Source: SZUA-444 sp965226565 (GTDB lineage Bacteria > Bacillota > Clostridia > Oscillospirales > Ruminococcaceae). Taken from it: a stretch of DNA of 64,000 bases. How positions within the stretch are numbered: the first letter of the stretch is position 1; the number at the start of each line of letters is the position of its first letter. Shown piece after piece: positions 1 through 9,770 of this stretch. A model generated the notes under the pieces. It saw only the letters and a list, made by a program, of their open reading frames with translations. It did not search any database and was not told the origin of the DNA. Location of the stretch: assembly GCA_965226565.1 (NCBI GenBank), contig CBDDDI010000005.1, forward strand, positions 124,001-188,000, in the 5' to 3' direction. The translations under genes and the position numbers were made by a program.

Positions 1-1128
1 TGTTGCACAGTCAACAAAAGCTTCTTCTTCAACATTACCACCAGCAACAACTTCTATAATAGGAAGATTAAATACTTTAGCAAACTCATAGTCTCTTGTA
101 TCATGAGCAGGCACAGCCATAATAGCACCTGTACCATATGTCATTAAAACATAATCAGAAATAAAGATAGGAATTTGTTTTCCGTTTACAGGATTAATAG
201 CACTTACACCTTGTAATCTAACTCCTGTTTTATCTTTATTCATTTCGCTTCTATCAAAATCAGATTTTTTTGCAGCTTTTTCTTGATAAGCAGCAATTTC
301 ATCCATATTCTCAAGTTTATCAGACCATTTTTTTATATATGGATGTTCAGGTGCAATTACCATATATGTTGAACCAAACAAAGTATCTGGTCTTGTTGTA
401 TATACTTCTAAAGTTTCTCCAGCTGTTGTTTCAAAAGATACTTCAGCACCTTCTGATCTTCCAATCCAATTTGTTTGAGTTGATTTAATTCTATCAGAAT
501 AATTAACTTCACATAAATCATCAAGTAATCTTTGAGCATATTCTGTAATTTTAAGCATCCATTGGCTTTTAACTTTGTGGATAACTTCTCCTCCACAACG
601 CTCACATTTTCCACCAACTACTTCTTCATTTGCAAGTACAACTTTACATGAAGTACACCAGTTTACTGCCATTTCTTTTTTATAAGCTAATCCTTTTTTA
701 AACATTTGGATAAAAATCCATTGTGTCCATTTAAAATAATTTGGATCAGTTGTATTTACTTCTCTTGCCCAATCAAAAGACAATCCAAGTGCTTTTAATT
801 GATCTTTAAAACGTTTGATATTTTTTTCTGTAACAATTGCTGGATGTATTTTATTTTTAATTGCATAGTTTTCTGTTGGTAGTCCAAATGCATCCCATCC
901 CATTGGAAATAATACATTATATCCTTCCAAACGTCTTTTCCTAGAAACAATATCCATAGCAGTATATGGACGTGGATGGCCTATATGCAATCCTTGACCT
1001 GATGGATATGGAAATTCAACAAGTGCATAAAATTTCTTTTTTGAATAATCATTTTCAGCTTTAAATGTATCGTTCTCATCCCAAATTTTTTGCCATTTAT
1101 CTTCAATAGCAGTAAAATTATACTTCAT
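1..1128 (-). CDS. leuS: Leucyl-tRNA synthetase, N-terminal part (cut by window edge)
   Basis: Charges tRNA-Leu with leucine in the cytosol. I translated the minus strand from the ATG at 1128; the frame stays open for 376 codons to base 1, so the C-terminal part lies outside the window. The class I HIGH motif is at about residues 48-51, preceded by the FPYPSGQGLH context typical of LeuRS. A Cys-rich zinc-type insert (CTSC...CERCGG) follows near residues 160-185 and the start of the CP1 editing domain after that. A GGAGTGA ribosome binding site precedes the ATG. It is the last gene of the nadD-yqeK-rsfS-leuS run, a usual Firmicutes order, about 25 bases after rsfS. Identification is firm. Confidence 0.96.
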   Translation of the reverse strand, partial: MKYNFTAIEDKWQKIWDENDTFKAENDYSKKKFYALVEFPYPSGQGLHIGHPRPYTAMDIVSRKRRLEGYNVLFPMGWDAFGLPTENYAIKNKIHPAIVTEKNIKRFKDQLKALGLSFDWAREVNTTDPNYFKWTQWIFIQMFKKGLAYKKEMAVNWCTSCKVVLANEEVVGGKCERCGGEVIHKVKSQWMLKITEYAQRLLDDLCEVNYSDRIKSTQTNWIGRSEGAEVSFETTAGETLEVYTTRPDTLFGSTYMVIAPEHPYIKKWSDKLENMDEIAAYQEKAAKKSDFDRSEMNKDKTGVRLQGVSAINPVNGKQIPIFISDYVLMTYGTGAIMAVPAHDTRDYEFAKVFNLPIIEVVAGGNVEEEAFVDCAT

Positions 1129-1153
1129 ATTATCTATCACTCCATTAAATATA

Positions 1154-1507
1154 TTAATCTAAATATTTTTTATAATCAATTTTTTCTCCATTAGACCACA
1201 GCTTATCGAGTGAATAATACTCTCTTGCTTCTTTATGAAAAATATGAACAACTATATCACTATAATCTAAAATAATCCAGTTAGCACTTGCGTAACCTTC
1301 TATTCTTACAGGAATTATATCTTTTTGTTTTAATTTAAATTCAACTTCATCTGCTAATGCTTTAGCTTGTGTTACATTAGTTGCAGAAGCAATTACAAAA
1401 TAATCAGATATTATAGATAAATCTTTTATAGATATAATCTCAATATCCTCAGCTTTTTTATTATCAAGAATTTTAGATATTAATTTTATTTTATCAATTG
1501 TTTCCAT
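1154..1507 (-). CDS. rsfS: Ribosomal silencing factor RsfS (Iojap/DUF143)
   Basis: RsfS binds ribosomal protein uL14 on the 50S subunit and blocks subunit joining when nutrients are short. The protein has the compact DUF143 fold: a helical N-terminus (METIDKI), the SIISDYFVIASA segment, and the conserved DYSDIVVHIFHKEAREYYSLDKLW block. I start it at 1507 (117 aa) and not at the longer frame from 1570, because AGAGGTGA sits directly before this ATG and the extra 21 residues would overlap yqeK. It follows yqeK and precedes leuS, the standard arrangement. Confidence 0.95.
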   Translation of the reverse strand: METIDKIKLISKILDNKKAEDIEIISIKDLSIISDYFVIASATNVTQAKALADEVEFKLKQKDIIPVRIEGYASANWIILDYSDIVVHIFHKEAREYYSLDKLWSNGEKIDYKKYLD

Positions 1508-1541
1508 ACTTTCACCTCTAATTTTTGTTGTTAATTTATTT

Positions 1542-2114
1542 TTAACGGCTTGCGTATTGATTATATGCAAAAAATGTACTAGGAGGAATAAGAGAACCTT
1601 TTGAAACCAAAATATTAATTGATTTTTTTAATCCAATAAGCATTCCTATATCAAGACTATTTCTGCAAGCTTTTCTTATATCATCAACACCATCGAAATT
1701 TCTATCAGCGCAAGTATAATCTGCTAAATATACTATTTTCTCAAGTGGCGACATTCCAGCTCTTGCAACAGTATGATAACGAACAGAATTTATTAAATCC
1801 ATATCATCAATTTTCAATATGTTTTTAATATATTCAGCTCCACTAATTGCATGCCAAAGCTTTTTAGAACTTTTTTCTTCATCCGAAACATCCATATAAG
1901 AATTTGTAACAAAAGCTTCATTATTATCATCCGGCATTTCTTTACATATATCATGCAAAAGTCCTGCAAGATAAGCTTGTTCACTGTCATGTCCAAATCT
2001 TATTGCCAACTTTTCAGCTTCATTTGCAACATTGACACTATGTCTTAATCTTTTATCAGACATTCTACTTTTTAATATTACATAATAATCTTTATATTTT
2101 GATTTTACTTCCAT
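1542..2114 (-). CDS. yqeK: YqeK-type HD-domain hydrolase (diadenosine tetraphosphatase)
   Basis: HD-superfamily metal-dependent phosphohydrolase. The YqeK family cleaves Ap4A symmetrically to ADP. The metal-ligand pattern is visible: His25 in the LRHSVNVA helix, the HD pair at about 54-55 in GLLHDICKEM, a further His in KLWHAISGAEYI, the YHTVARAG segment, and the late Asp in VYLADYTCADR. The length of 190 aa is normal for the family. It lies 10 bases after nadD and 34 before rsfS. The proximity to NAD and stringent-response genes is conserved in Firmicutes. Confidence 0.93.
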   Translation of the reverse strand: MEVKSKYKDYYVILKSRMSDKRLRHSVNVANEAEKLAIRFGHDSEQAYLAGLLHDICKEMPDDNNEAFVTNSYMDVSDEEKSSKKLWHAISGAEYIKNILKIDDMDLINSVRYHTVARAGMSPLEKIVYLADYTCADRNFDGVDDIRKACRNSLDIGMLIGLKKSINILVSKGSLIPPSTFFAYNQYASR

Positions 2115-2124
2115 TATTCACCTA

Positions 2125-2718
2125 TCATTTATACAATTCATTATCCATTATATATTTTACTATCTTTTGTGGTAAATAGCAAGCATAATCACTACCTGTT
2201 GATATAAGATTACGTATTCTAGTTGAAGAAATTTCATAAGGTTTGATATTAATAATCAACACTTTTGCTCCATAATTTCTTAACACATCAGCATATTGCT
2301 CCATTTTTTTAGTGTCATCTTCATCTCTTGAAACTGCTATAATTTCACAAATAGATAATATTTCTTCAAAACATTTCCATTTAGTAAAAAACTTAAGCAT
2401 ATCACTTCCTATAATTAGTGATATCTCACTTTTAGGAAAAAGATTTTTAAAATGCTTTAAAGTATTTATAGTATAACTTTTTCCTTTAGAAACTATTTCA
2501 TAATCATTTATCTCAATTTTTTCATCATTGAATGCTAGTTTACACATTTCTATTCTATGTGATGAATTTACAAGATTCTCAGAATTTTTATGAGGTGGCA
2601 AATTAGTAGGTATAACAAAAAATTTATCAAAATCTTTTATCTTAATAATTTCTTTAACAAGATTAATATGACCATTGTGTATTGGATTAAAAGTTCCTCC
2701 AAATATACCTATTTTCAT
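2125..2718 (-). CDS. nadD: Nicotinate-nucleotide adenylyltransferase NadD
   Basis: Joins ATP and nicotinate mononucleotide to make deamido-NAD, the committed step of NAD synthesis. The nucleotidyltransferase GGTFNPIHNGH motif is at residues 7-17, with the HxGH pair at His14/His17. The ISSTRIRNLI motif near the C-terminus is the second ATP-binding signature. The length of 197 aa is usual. The start codon overlaps the stop of the upstream yhbY by 4 bases (ATGA), which implies translational coupling. Confidence 0.96.
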   Translation of the reverse strand: MKIGIFGGTFNPIHNGHINLVKEIIKIKDFDKFFVIPTNLPPHKNSENLVNSSHRIEMCKLAFNDEKIEINDYEIVSKGKSYTINTLKHFKNLFPKSEISLIIGSDMLKFFTKWKCFEEILSICEIIAVSRDEDDTKKMEQYADVLRNYGAKVLIINIKPYEISSTRIRNLISTGSDYACYLPQKIVKYIMDNELYK

Positions 2719-3008
2719 CTTTTTAACTCTATTTTTGGTTCTTTCTCATTTCTTTTATACAAAACCAATTTGTTTCCAATCACTTGTACTACTTCTGATT
2801 CAGTTTTTTCTGCAAGTTCTGCTGCTGCTTCTTTTGCAGAATAAAGAGAATTATCAAGTACTTTTAATTTTATAAGTTCTCTTGCTCTTAATGCATCCTT
2901 AACTTGCTCTACAAGTGTATCAGGAACTCCACCTTTTCCAATTTGAAAAATTGTGTCTACTTTATTTGCAAGACCTCTTAGGTATGCTCTTTGCTTGCTT
3001 GTTATCAT
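2715..3008 (-). CDS. yhbY: CRM-domain RNA-binding protein YhbY
   Basis: Small RNA-binding protein associated with 50S precursor assembly. The whole protein is one CRM domain: the N-terminal SKQRAYLRGLA helix, the IGKGGV loop (GxxG-type RNA contact), and RELIKLKVL in the middle. I choose the ATG at 3008 (97 aa). A GTG at 3020 is in frame but lies inside the GTGAGGA ribosome binding sequence. It is tightly packed between rdgB and nadD. The common neighbour obgE is not in this window. Confidence 0.92.
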   Translation of the reverse strand: MITSKQRAYLRGLANKVDTIFQIGKGGVPDTLVEQVKDALRARELIKLKVLDNSLYSAKEAAAELAEKTESEVVQVIGNKLVLYKRNEKEPKIELKR

Positions 3009-3009
3009 A

Positions 3010-3594
3010 TTAATCCTCACTTTTTAAATATTCTAAAAATTTTTCTATTGCTTTGCCTCTATGGCTAATTTTGTTTTTCTCTTCTTTCAAAATTTCTGCC
3101 ATACTTTTTTCACCAACCATAAAAATCGGATCATATCCAAATCCATTGTCACCTTTTAGCTCAAATCCAATAGTTCCTTCACATTCGCCTCTAAAACTAT
3201 GAGTTTTACCATCTTCAGATATGTAAGTAATAACACAAACAAATCTAGCTGTTCTTTTTTCTAAAGATGCATTTTTGAGCTCTTCAAGAATTTTTTCACA
3301 TCTATCTTTATCTGTTGCATTTTCTCCACAATATCTAGCTGAATAAACTCCTGGAGCTTTGTTTAAATAATCTACTTCAAGTCCACTATCATCAGAAATA
3401 ACTGCATTTTTTGTAAATTCATAAACAGCTTTAGCTTTAAGCATAGAATTTTCTTCAAAAGTATCTCCTGTTTCTTCAACACTTTCAAGAAAATTCACAT
3501 CAGATTGAGAGACAATTTCATGTCCAAAAGGTTTCAAAATCTCTATCATTTCTTTTATTTTATTTTTATTATTAGATGCTAATATTATTTTCAT
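3010..3594 (-). CDS. rdgB: XTP/dITP diphosphatase (RdgB/HAM1)
   Basis: House-cleaning pyrophosphatase that hydrolyses dITP, dITP-like and XTP nucleotides to monophosphates, so they are not built into DNA. Signature segments are visible: ILASNNKNKIKEM at the N-terminus, the catalytic SDDSGLEVDYL, PGVYSARYCGE, FRGECEGTI and GFGYDPIF. The C-terminal SHRGKAIEKF is the usual closing motif. The length of 194 aa is standard. It lies 9 bases downstream of ftsY and touches yhbY. Confidence 0.96.
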   Translation of the reverse strand: MKIILASNNKNKIKEMIEILKPFGHEIVSQSDVNFLESVEETGDTFEENSMLKAKAVYEFTKNAVISDDSGLEVDYLNKAPGVYSARYCGENATDKDRCEKILEELKNASLEKRTARFVCVITYISEDGKTHSFRGECEGTIGFELKGDNGFGYDPIFMVGEKSMAEILKEEKNKISHRGKAIEKFLEYLKSED

Positions 3595-3603
3595 ATAATC
3601 CTC

Positions 3604-4512
3604 TTATTCATCAAAAAGTGCATCAACAAAATCAGCATTATCAAAAGGCTGAATGTCATCTATTTTTTCACCAACAGTAACAACTTTTACAGGAATTTTC
3701 AAATCTTCTGTTATAGAAATAATTATTCCACCTTTTGCTGTTCCATCAAGTTTTGTCAAAATAATTCCTGTTATATCAGCAACTTCTTTAAATTGTCTTG
3801 CTTGGTTAACTGCGTTTTGACCTGTTGTAGCATCAAGTGCAAGCAAAATTTCAAGATCACAGCCTTCAGCTTGTTCATTAACAATCCTTGAAATCTTCTT
3901 TAACTCTTCCATCAAATTCTTTTTGTTATGAAGTCTTCCTGCTGTGTCAACTATAACTACATCTGCTTTTCTAGATTTAGCTGCTGTTAATGCATCAAAC
4001 ACTACTGCTGCTGGATCAGATCCTTCTGAATGTTTTATTATATCAACGCCTGCACGTTCTGTCCATACTTCAAGTTGGTCAATAGCTGCTGCTCTAAAAG
4101 TATCTGCTGCTGCAACAATAACCTTTTTTCCATCTGATTTAAGCTTGTTAGAGAGTTTACCAATAGTTGTAGTTTTACCAACTCCATTTACTCCAATTAC
4201 AAGCACTACTGATGGTGTTGTTGACATATTTAAAGGTGTGTTCTCTCCAAGCATCTCAACAATAATATCTTTAATCATACCTTTTATATTTGCTGCATTT
4301 GTTTCACCAGTTTGTTTTACTCTTTTTCTAAGTTCATCACAAATTCTTGTTGCTGTATTAACTCCAATATCACTAAGTATCAAAGTTTCCTCAAGCTCTT
4401 CAAACAATTCATCATCTATTTTAGTAAATGAATTAAGAAGTCCTTCTATACTTCCCATCATTGAATCTTTTGTTTTTTTAAGACCTTGTTTTAACTTATT
4501 AAATAAACCCAT
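3604..4512 (-). CDS. ftsY: Signal recognition particle receptor FtsY
   Basis: SRP receptor GTPase that delivers ribosome-nascent chain complexes to the Sec translocon at the membrane. It has an N domain (about 1-95), then a G domain with the P-loop GVNGVGKTT at about 107-115, the DTAGR motif around 190, and TKLDGTAKGG near 255. The acidic A domain is essentially absent, as in many Firmicutes. The lysine-rich N-terminus probably contacts the membrane directly. It sits 8 bases after smc, a conserved pairing. Confidence 0.97.
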   Translation of the reverse strand: MGLFNKLKQGLKKTKDSMMGSIEGLLNSFTKIDDELFEELEETLILSDIGVNTATRICDELRKRVKQTGETNAANIKGMIKDIIVEMLGENTPLNMSTTPSVVLVIGVNGVGKTTTIGKLSNKLKSDGKKVIVAAADTFRAAAIDQLEVWTERAGVDIIKHSEGSDPAAVVFDALTAAKSRKADVVIVDTAGRLHNKKNLMEELKKISRIVNEQAEGCDLEILLALDATTGQNAVNQARQFKEVADITGIILTKLDGTAKGGIIISITEDLKIPVKVVTVGEKIDDIQPFDNADFVDALFDE

Positions 4513-4520
4513 ATAATCTC

Positions 4521-7500
4521 CTATTCATCAATATCAATTACATCTCTATTGTCCATTTTCAAAAGTTTAGAAATTCCTTTTTGTTGCATTGTAACACCAT
4601 ATAACACATCCGCTTCCTCCATTGTACCTCTTCTATGAGTAATAACAATAAATTGAGTTGAATCTACAAAATTTCTTAAATATGCAGCATATTTTGCAAC
4701 ATTTACATCATCAAGTGCAGCCTCAATTTCATCAAGTATACAAAATGGAGATGGACTTATTTTTAGTATAGCAAAATAAATTGCAATTGCAATAAATGAT
4801 TGTTCTCCACCAGAAAGCAAAGACAAACTTTTTATTACTTTTCCAGGAGGTGCAACATTTATTTCTATTCCAGATTCTAAAACATTGTTTGGATCAGTCA
4901 TAACAAGTTCTGCTCTTCCTCCACCAAAAAGCTCAACAAAAATCTCTTTAAAATTATCATTAATTTGATTAAAACTTTCTGTAAATATTCTTTCCATATC
5001 AGCAGTCAAAGTTTTTATTAAATCAACTAATTCTCTTTTTGACATTTCAACATCTTTAATTTGTTTTGATAAAAATTCATATCTTTCACTAACTTCTTTA
5101 TATTCTTCAATAGCAGCAACATTTACACTACCTAGATTTCTAATCTTACCTTTTATTTCATTAAGCTGTTTTATTGAAGCATTAATATCATCAATTTCTT
5201 CTGCAATTTTTATAGCTTCAGATTTTGATAATTGATATTGTTCCCACATGTTTGAAATTATTGTATCATACTCTTTTTGTATTGATAATTTTCTTTCAGT
5301 TACTTTAGCAAGTTCACGTGAAACATGTTCTTTTTCTTCACTTTTTATTTTTTGGAAATTACGCTGCTCATTAGCTTTTGCTTCATAAGATAAATGATTT
5401 TTTTGTTCCTCTTTAATCTTTAAATTAAGCTCTTCAATTTTAAGTTTTATGTTATCAAAATCATTTTTCTTAGTTTTAATTTCTATCTCTTTTTGCTCAA
5501 TTTCAGATTTTAACTGATTAATTTCTTTTTCAATATCTTTTGTAGAATTTCCTTGATCAATCAAATCTTTGTTAAGCTGAGTAATCTCATTTTCACAAGC
5601 TTCAATATCTTTTACAATCTCAATATTACTAATTTTTAAAGCAGATAATTTTTCAGAAAGTTCGCTACTTTGTTTTTGGAAAACAGAAAGTTTTTCTTGA
5701 GTTTGAGAAATATATTTTTCAATATTTTCAATATTTTCTTCACATTCAGACATATTTTCAATTGACTGTTTATTAAGTTTAGTCTGATTTATTATCTTAT
5801 TTTCAATAATCTTAATATTATTTTTAAAACCATCTATACCAACATTAATTTGATCAAGCTGATTATCCAAATGTTTAATTTCTGAATTAACTCTTATTTT
5901 ATCATTATTAACATTGTTAAGTTGATCTTTCAATCCTTCAATATCTATATTCAATTTATCAACTTCAGATTGGTAATTATCAACTTTTGCAGACATTGTT
6001 TCATAATTATTATTAATTTTTTCTATTTCAGAAGATATATTATTAATCTCATTTTTTCTAGTAAGTACACCTGTCGATTTAGAAACACTACCTCCAGTAA
6101 ATGAACCTCCAGAATTTATAACTTGTCCATCAAGTGTAACTATTCTAAATTTATACTTATATTTTTTTGCTATAACAGTAGCCAAATTTATATCTTCAAC
6201 AATAACTATTCTACCAAGCAAATAATTCATTATTCCATTATATCTATCATCAAATTTAACTAGTTTTGATGCAATAGAAATAAATCCATTTTGTGATTCA
6301 AGAGAATTTTCATTTAAAACATAACCTTTTACAGAAGTCATTGGTAAAAAAGTTGCTCTACCAGATCTTTTCTCTTTTAAAAGTCCTATACATCTTTTTG
6401 CAGTGTCTTCATTTTCAACAATAATATTTTGTAAACTAGCTCCTAAAGCAGTTTCTATAGCAACACTATATTTGCTATCAACACTAATAAGTTGTCCAAC
6501 AGATCCTTTAATTCCTGGTATTCTTCCTGTTTTTCCTGCTTTAACAACTTCTTTAACACTATAATGAAAACCTTCCATATTATTATCTAAATCAACTAAT
6601 AATTTTTGCTTTTGTTTAAGCTCCATTACCTTACTATTAATAGATGAAAATTCATTTTTAGCATTATTTAATTGCTCAGATTTTCTTTCTAAAAGCTTTG
6701 TATAGCCATTTAATTTATTATTCAATTCACAAATTTCTTCATCTAAATTTGTCATTAAACCTTTTGCATCATTTTTATTTTTTAAACATTGCTCTAACGT
6801 ACTATAACAATCTTTCAAACTATTTTCTATTTCATTTTTCTGTATATTTGCTTCATTTATAGCAATTTCAGATGATTTTATATCAAAAGCTATTTCAGAT
6901 TTTTTTAAATATAGTTTATTAAGTTCATCATTTTTTGAATTAAAAGATTTATCAGTATCATAAGAATTTTTATTTAAATCCTCAAACTCTTTTGTTATAT
7001 TTTCAATTTGCAAAACATTTTCTTGTTTTTTCTCTTGTAATTTAACACTATTTTCTTTAGCTAATTCTAACTTGCTAGTAATCTCAGCTTTACCTAAATC
7101 AGTTTGTTTTATTTTATCTTCATAAGAAGTTATAGACGAATTAATATGTAAAATATCATTTTCTAAAACAGCCACATTAGCATTATTATCAGCATTCTCA
7201 GTCTCTGCAGTATGAATATCAGAACGCATTTTTTCAACCAAAACACTACTTTTTTGCATATTAGAATAAGCTTCATTAATAGCTGCTTCAATTTGCTCTA
7301 TTTCACTTTCTTTTGACTCATATTCAGCTGTTCTAATAAGGAAATTATCTTCAAATTCATTAAGAGATTCCTTAATATTTGATATTTTATGCATCCAAAC
7401 AGAAATTTCAACTTTTTTCTTTATTTCTGAAAACTCCAAAAATTTAGCTGCTTTTTCTGATTGAATTCTCAAAGGTTCAACTCTTCCTTCAAGTTCCGCA

Positions 7501-8084
7501 ATTATATCTCTTAATCTTATAAGATTTTCTTCAGCTAAAAACAATCTTTTTTCTGCTTCTTGTTTTTTATATCTAAATTTTGAAATTCCAGCAGCTTCTT
7601 CAAAAATTTCTCTTCTGTCATTACTTTTACTGCTTACAATATCAGCAATTTTTCCTTGACCAATTATAGAATATCCATCTCTACCTAAACCTGTATCCAT
7701 AAATAATTCTACAATATCTTTAAGTCTTGAGCTTTTACCATTTATACTGTATTCACTTTCGCCACTTCTATACAGCTTTCTAGTAACACTAACAACATCA
7801 TTATCACAGTTTAATTTTTTAGAAGTATTATCAATATTTAACGTTACAGCAGCAAATCCAACCTGTTTTCTAGATTGAGTTCCTGCAAAAATAACATCCT
7901 CCATTTTTCCACCACGAAGAGTTTTTGATGACTGTTCTCCAAGAACCCATCTTACTGCATCACCAATATTACTTTTTCCACTTCCGTTTGGACCTACAAC
8001 TGCCGTGATACCTTTATCAAATTCTAATTTTACTTTATCTGGAAAAGATTTAAACCCTTGAAGTTCCAAAGATTTTAAATACAA
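4521..8084 (-). CDS. smc: Chromosome partition protein Smc
   Basis: ATPase of the SMC-ScpAB complex that organises and segregates the chromosome. At 1187 aa it is full length. The Walker A GPNGSGKS is at residues 31-38, then a long coiled coil, a hinge at roughly 505-670 (YSVAIETALGASLQNIIVE, GRATFLPM), and a second coiled coil. The C-terminal head carries the signature LSGGEQSFIAIA and Walker B FCILDEIEAALDD. The first signature residues read GGEQ where many Smc proteins have GGER, a mild variation. The start overlaps the radical SAM gene by 10 bases. Confidence 0.98.
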   Translation of the reverse strand: MYLKSLELQGFKSFPDKVKLEFDKGITAVVGPNGSGKSNIGDAVRWVLGEQSSKTLRGGKMEDVIFAGTQSRKQVGFAAVTLNIDNTSKKLNCDNDVVSVTRKLYRSGESEYSINGKSSRLKDIVELFMDTGLGRDGYSIIGQGKIADIVSSKSNDRREIFEEAAGISKFRYKKQEAEKRLFLAEENLIRLRDIIAELEGRVEPLRIQSEKAAKFLEFSEIKKKVEISVWMHKISNIKESLNEFEDNFLIRTAEYESKESEIEQIEAAINEAYSNMQKSSVLVEKMRSDIHTAETENADNNANVAVLENDILHINSSITSYEDKIKQTDLGKAEITSKLELAKENSVKLQEKKQENVLQIENITKEFEDLNKNSYDTDKSFNSKNDELNKLYLKKSEIAFDIKSSEIAINEANIQKNEIENSLKDCYSTLEQCLKNKNDAKGLMTNLDEEICELNNKLNGYTKLLERKSEQLNNAKNEFSSINSKVMELKQKQKLLVDLDNNMEGFHYSVKEVVKAGKTGRIPGIKGSVGQLISVDSKYSVAIETALGASLQNIIVENEDTAKRCIGLLKEKRSGRATFLPMTSVKGYVLNENSLESQNGFISIASKLVKFDDRYNGIMNYLLGRIVIVEDINLATVIAKKYKYKFRIVTLDGQVINSGGSFTGGSVSKSTGVLTRKNEINNISSEIEKINNNYETMSAKVDNYQSEVDKLNIDIEGLKDQLNNVNNDKIRVNSEIKHLDNQLDQINVGIDGFKNNIKIIENKIINQTKLNKQSIENMSECEENIENIEKYISQTQEKLSVFQKQSSELSEKLSALKISNIEIVKDIEACENEITQLNKDLIDQGNSTKDIEKEINQLKSEIEQKEIEIKTKKNDFDNIKLKIEELNLKIKEEQKNHLSYEAKANEQRNFQKIKSEEKEHVSRELAKVTERKLSIQKEYDTIISNMWEQYQLSKSEAIKIAEEIDDINASIKQLNEIKGKIRNLGSVNVAAIEEYKEVSERYEFLSKQIKDVEMSKRELVDLIKTLTADMERIFTESFNQINDNFKEIFVELFGGGRAELVMTDPNNVLESGIEINVAPPGKVIKSLSLLSGGEQSFIAIAIYFAILKISPSPFCILDEIEAALDDVNVAKYAAYLRNFVDSTQFIVITHRRGTMEEADVLYGVTMQQKGISKLLKMDNRDVIDIDE

Positions 8085-9085
8085 TTAGCTTCCTCCTCAA
8101 CTATTTCTACATCATAATCCTTTAACGATAAACAGGTTTTTATTTTAACATTATATCCGTCTTTTTTTAAATCGTTTAAATTAGATTTTTTTTGACCTAT
8201 AGCTTTACTTAAAGCATTATTTGCAACATAAATAATTGCATTTTTATAATTTGTTTCCATCAATTTAGATTTTATTTTTCTATAATAAAGCTTATTTTCA
8301 CATAGTTCACGAAATGCTGGATGATATATTCCACCAACCATACCTTTTTCAACTATTTCCGAAGCATGAAGTCCAAGTTTAATTATTTTAATATTATTTT
8401 CATTAAACATCTCAATAAGTTTAGAACAAATTTGGACACTTTCATCAATAGAATAAGTTCTATATTTGTCTAACAAATACAAATCAGCAAGCTTTGTATT
8501 TTCCAAAATAACAACTGGATAAATTCTCACTGTATCAGGTTTTAAAGCAATAATTTGTTTAGCAGAATCTATATCAATTTCAGGTGTTGATTTATATAAT
8601 CCAATCATCATTTGTAATCCAAGTTCAAAACCAAATTCTTTTATCAATTTACTTGATTTTTCTACATCAAAAACACTATGTCCTCTATCATTAGCTTCTA
8701 AAACATAATCATCCATACTTTGTGCACCAAGTTCAATAGAAGTGACATTATATTTTTTCAAAATATTTAGAATTTCTTCATCTATACAATCCGGACGTGT
8801 TGAAATTCTTATTCCTTTAAATTTACCATCACCAATAAATTCTTGCACACATTCAAGCAAAGACATCATATATTCTTTTGGAATTGCAGTAAAACTACCT
8901 CCAAAAAAAGCAATTTCAGTCTGAGATTTATTTTCTATAGAATTAAAAGCTTGTCTACAAATTTCATTTACTTCTTTTGCCTCAGGTTTTTTATTTTTAC
9001 CTGTTATACTGTTTTGATTACAAAAACTGCATTTATTTGGACAACCAATATGCGGAATAAAAATAGATATATTATTATGTTGCAT
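8075..9085 (-). CDS. Radical SAM protein, Elp3-related, short form
   Basis: A radical S-adenosylmethionine enzyme: the 4Fe-4S CxxxCxxC motif is at Cys15, Cys19 and Cys22. It is followed by EIAFFGGSFTAIP, which binds SAM, and GIRISTRPDCID. The sequence resembles the radical SAM half of Elp3 (tRNA wobble uridine modification). At 336 aa it lacks the C-terminal acetyltransferase domain of full Elp3, so its substrate is unknown. It sits between rnc and smc, a position seen for this family in Clostridia, and overlaps both neighbours by about 10 bases. Confidence 0.85.
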   Translation of the reverse strand: MQHNNISIFIPHIGCPNKCSFCNQNSITGKNKKPEAKEVNEICRQAFNSIENKSQTEIAFFGGSFTAIPKEYMMSLLECVQEFIGDGKFKGIRISTRPDCIDEEILNILKKYNVTSIELGAQSMDDYVLEANDRGHSVFDVEKSSKLIKEFGFELGLQMMIGLYKSTPEIDIDSAKQIIALKPDTVRIYPVVILENTKLADLYLLDKYRTYSIDESVQICSKLIEMFNENNIKIIKLGLHASEIVEKGMVGGIYHPAFRELCENKLYYRKIKSKLMETNYKNAIIYVANNALSKAIGQKKSNLNDLKKDGYNVKIKTCLSLKDYDVEIVEEEANCI

Positions 9086-9755
9086 ATCCCATTAACTCCA
9101 ATGCCTCTTTAGCTGCCATTTGTTCTGCTTGCTTTTTGCTTTTACCTTCACCTTGTCCAATAACATTTCTATTTAATTTTACTTGAACAGTAAATGCTTT
9201 ATTATGATCTGGACCTGTTTCATTTACTAAAAAATATTCTACTTTTTCTTCTGGATTTTTTTGAACTATTTCCTGTAAAATTGTTTTATAATCATTAAAA
9301 CTAACTGTATCTTTATTTAAAACATTTTTAGGAATAAACTTTAATATAAATTTTGCTGCATCTTCAATTCCACCATCAAGATAAATAGCGGCAATTACTG
9401 CCTCAAAAGCATCCGCTAAAATTGAAGTACGATCTCTTCCTCCTGTATGTTCTTCACCTTTTCCAAGCATTATAAATTCACCTAATCTAATCTCTTTTGC
9501 AAATTTATATAAAGATTTTTCACATACAAGTGATGCTCTTGTTCTTGTTAATTCACCTTCCGGCATATTTTTATAATTCTCAAAAAGATAATCTGCAACT
9601 ACTATAGAAAGTACAGAATCTCCTAAAAATTCAAGTCTTTCGTTACTATTACGTCCTTTTCTATTTTCATTCGAAAAAGATGAATGTGACAAAGCTTCAT
9701 ACAAAAGATTATCATTTTTAAATGTATATCCAATTATCCTTTGAAATTCAATCAT
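9075..9755 (-). CDS. rnc: Ribonuclease III
   Basis: Double-strand-specific endoribonuclease for rRNA and mRNA processing. The catalytic signature ERLEFLGDSVL is at residues 39-49. The second acidic cluster is in ADAFEAVIAAIYLDGG. A C-terminal dsRNA-binding domain (about 155-224) ends in KSKKQAEQMAAKEAL. The length of 226 aa is standard. It follows plsX directly by 15 bases. In many Firmicutes acpP and fab genes lie between the two, but not here. Confidence 0.97.
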   Translation of the reverse strand: MIEFQRIIGYTFKNDNLLYEALSHSSFSNENRKGRNSNERLEFLGDSVLSIVVADYLFENYKNMPEGELTRTRASLVCEKSLYKFAKEIRLGEFIMLGKGEEHTGGRDRTSILADAFEAVIAAIYLDGGIEDAAKFILKFIPKNVLNKDTVSFNDYKTILQEIVQKNPEEKVEYFLVNETGPDHNKAFTVQVKLNRNVIGQGEGKSKKQAEQMAAKEALELMGYAT

Positions 9756-9770
9756 TTTTCTATCCTTTCT

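Noticed and set aside
1508..1570. Longer N-terminus for RsfS
   Set aside because: Would overlap yqeK and has no ribosome binding site; the ATG at 1507 has AGAGGTGA.
3944..4516. 190-codon plus-strand open frame opposite ftsY
   Set aside because: Antisense shadow; composition is Ser/Thr/Ile-rich and no ribosome binding site; ftsY is certain on the other strand.
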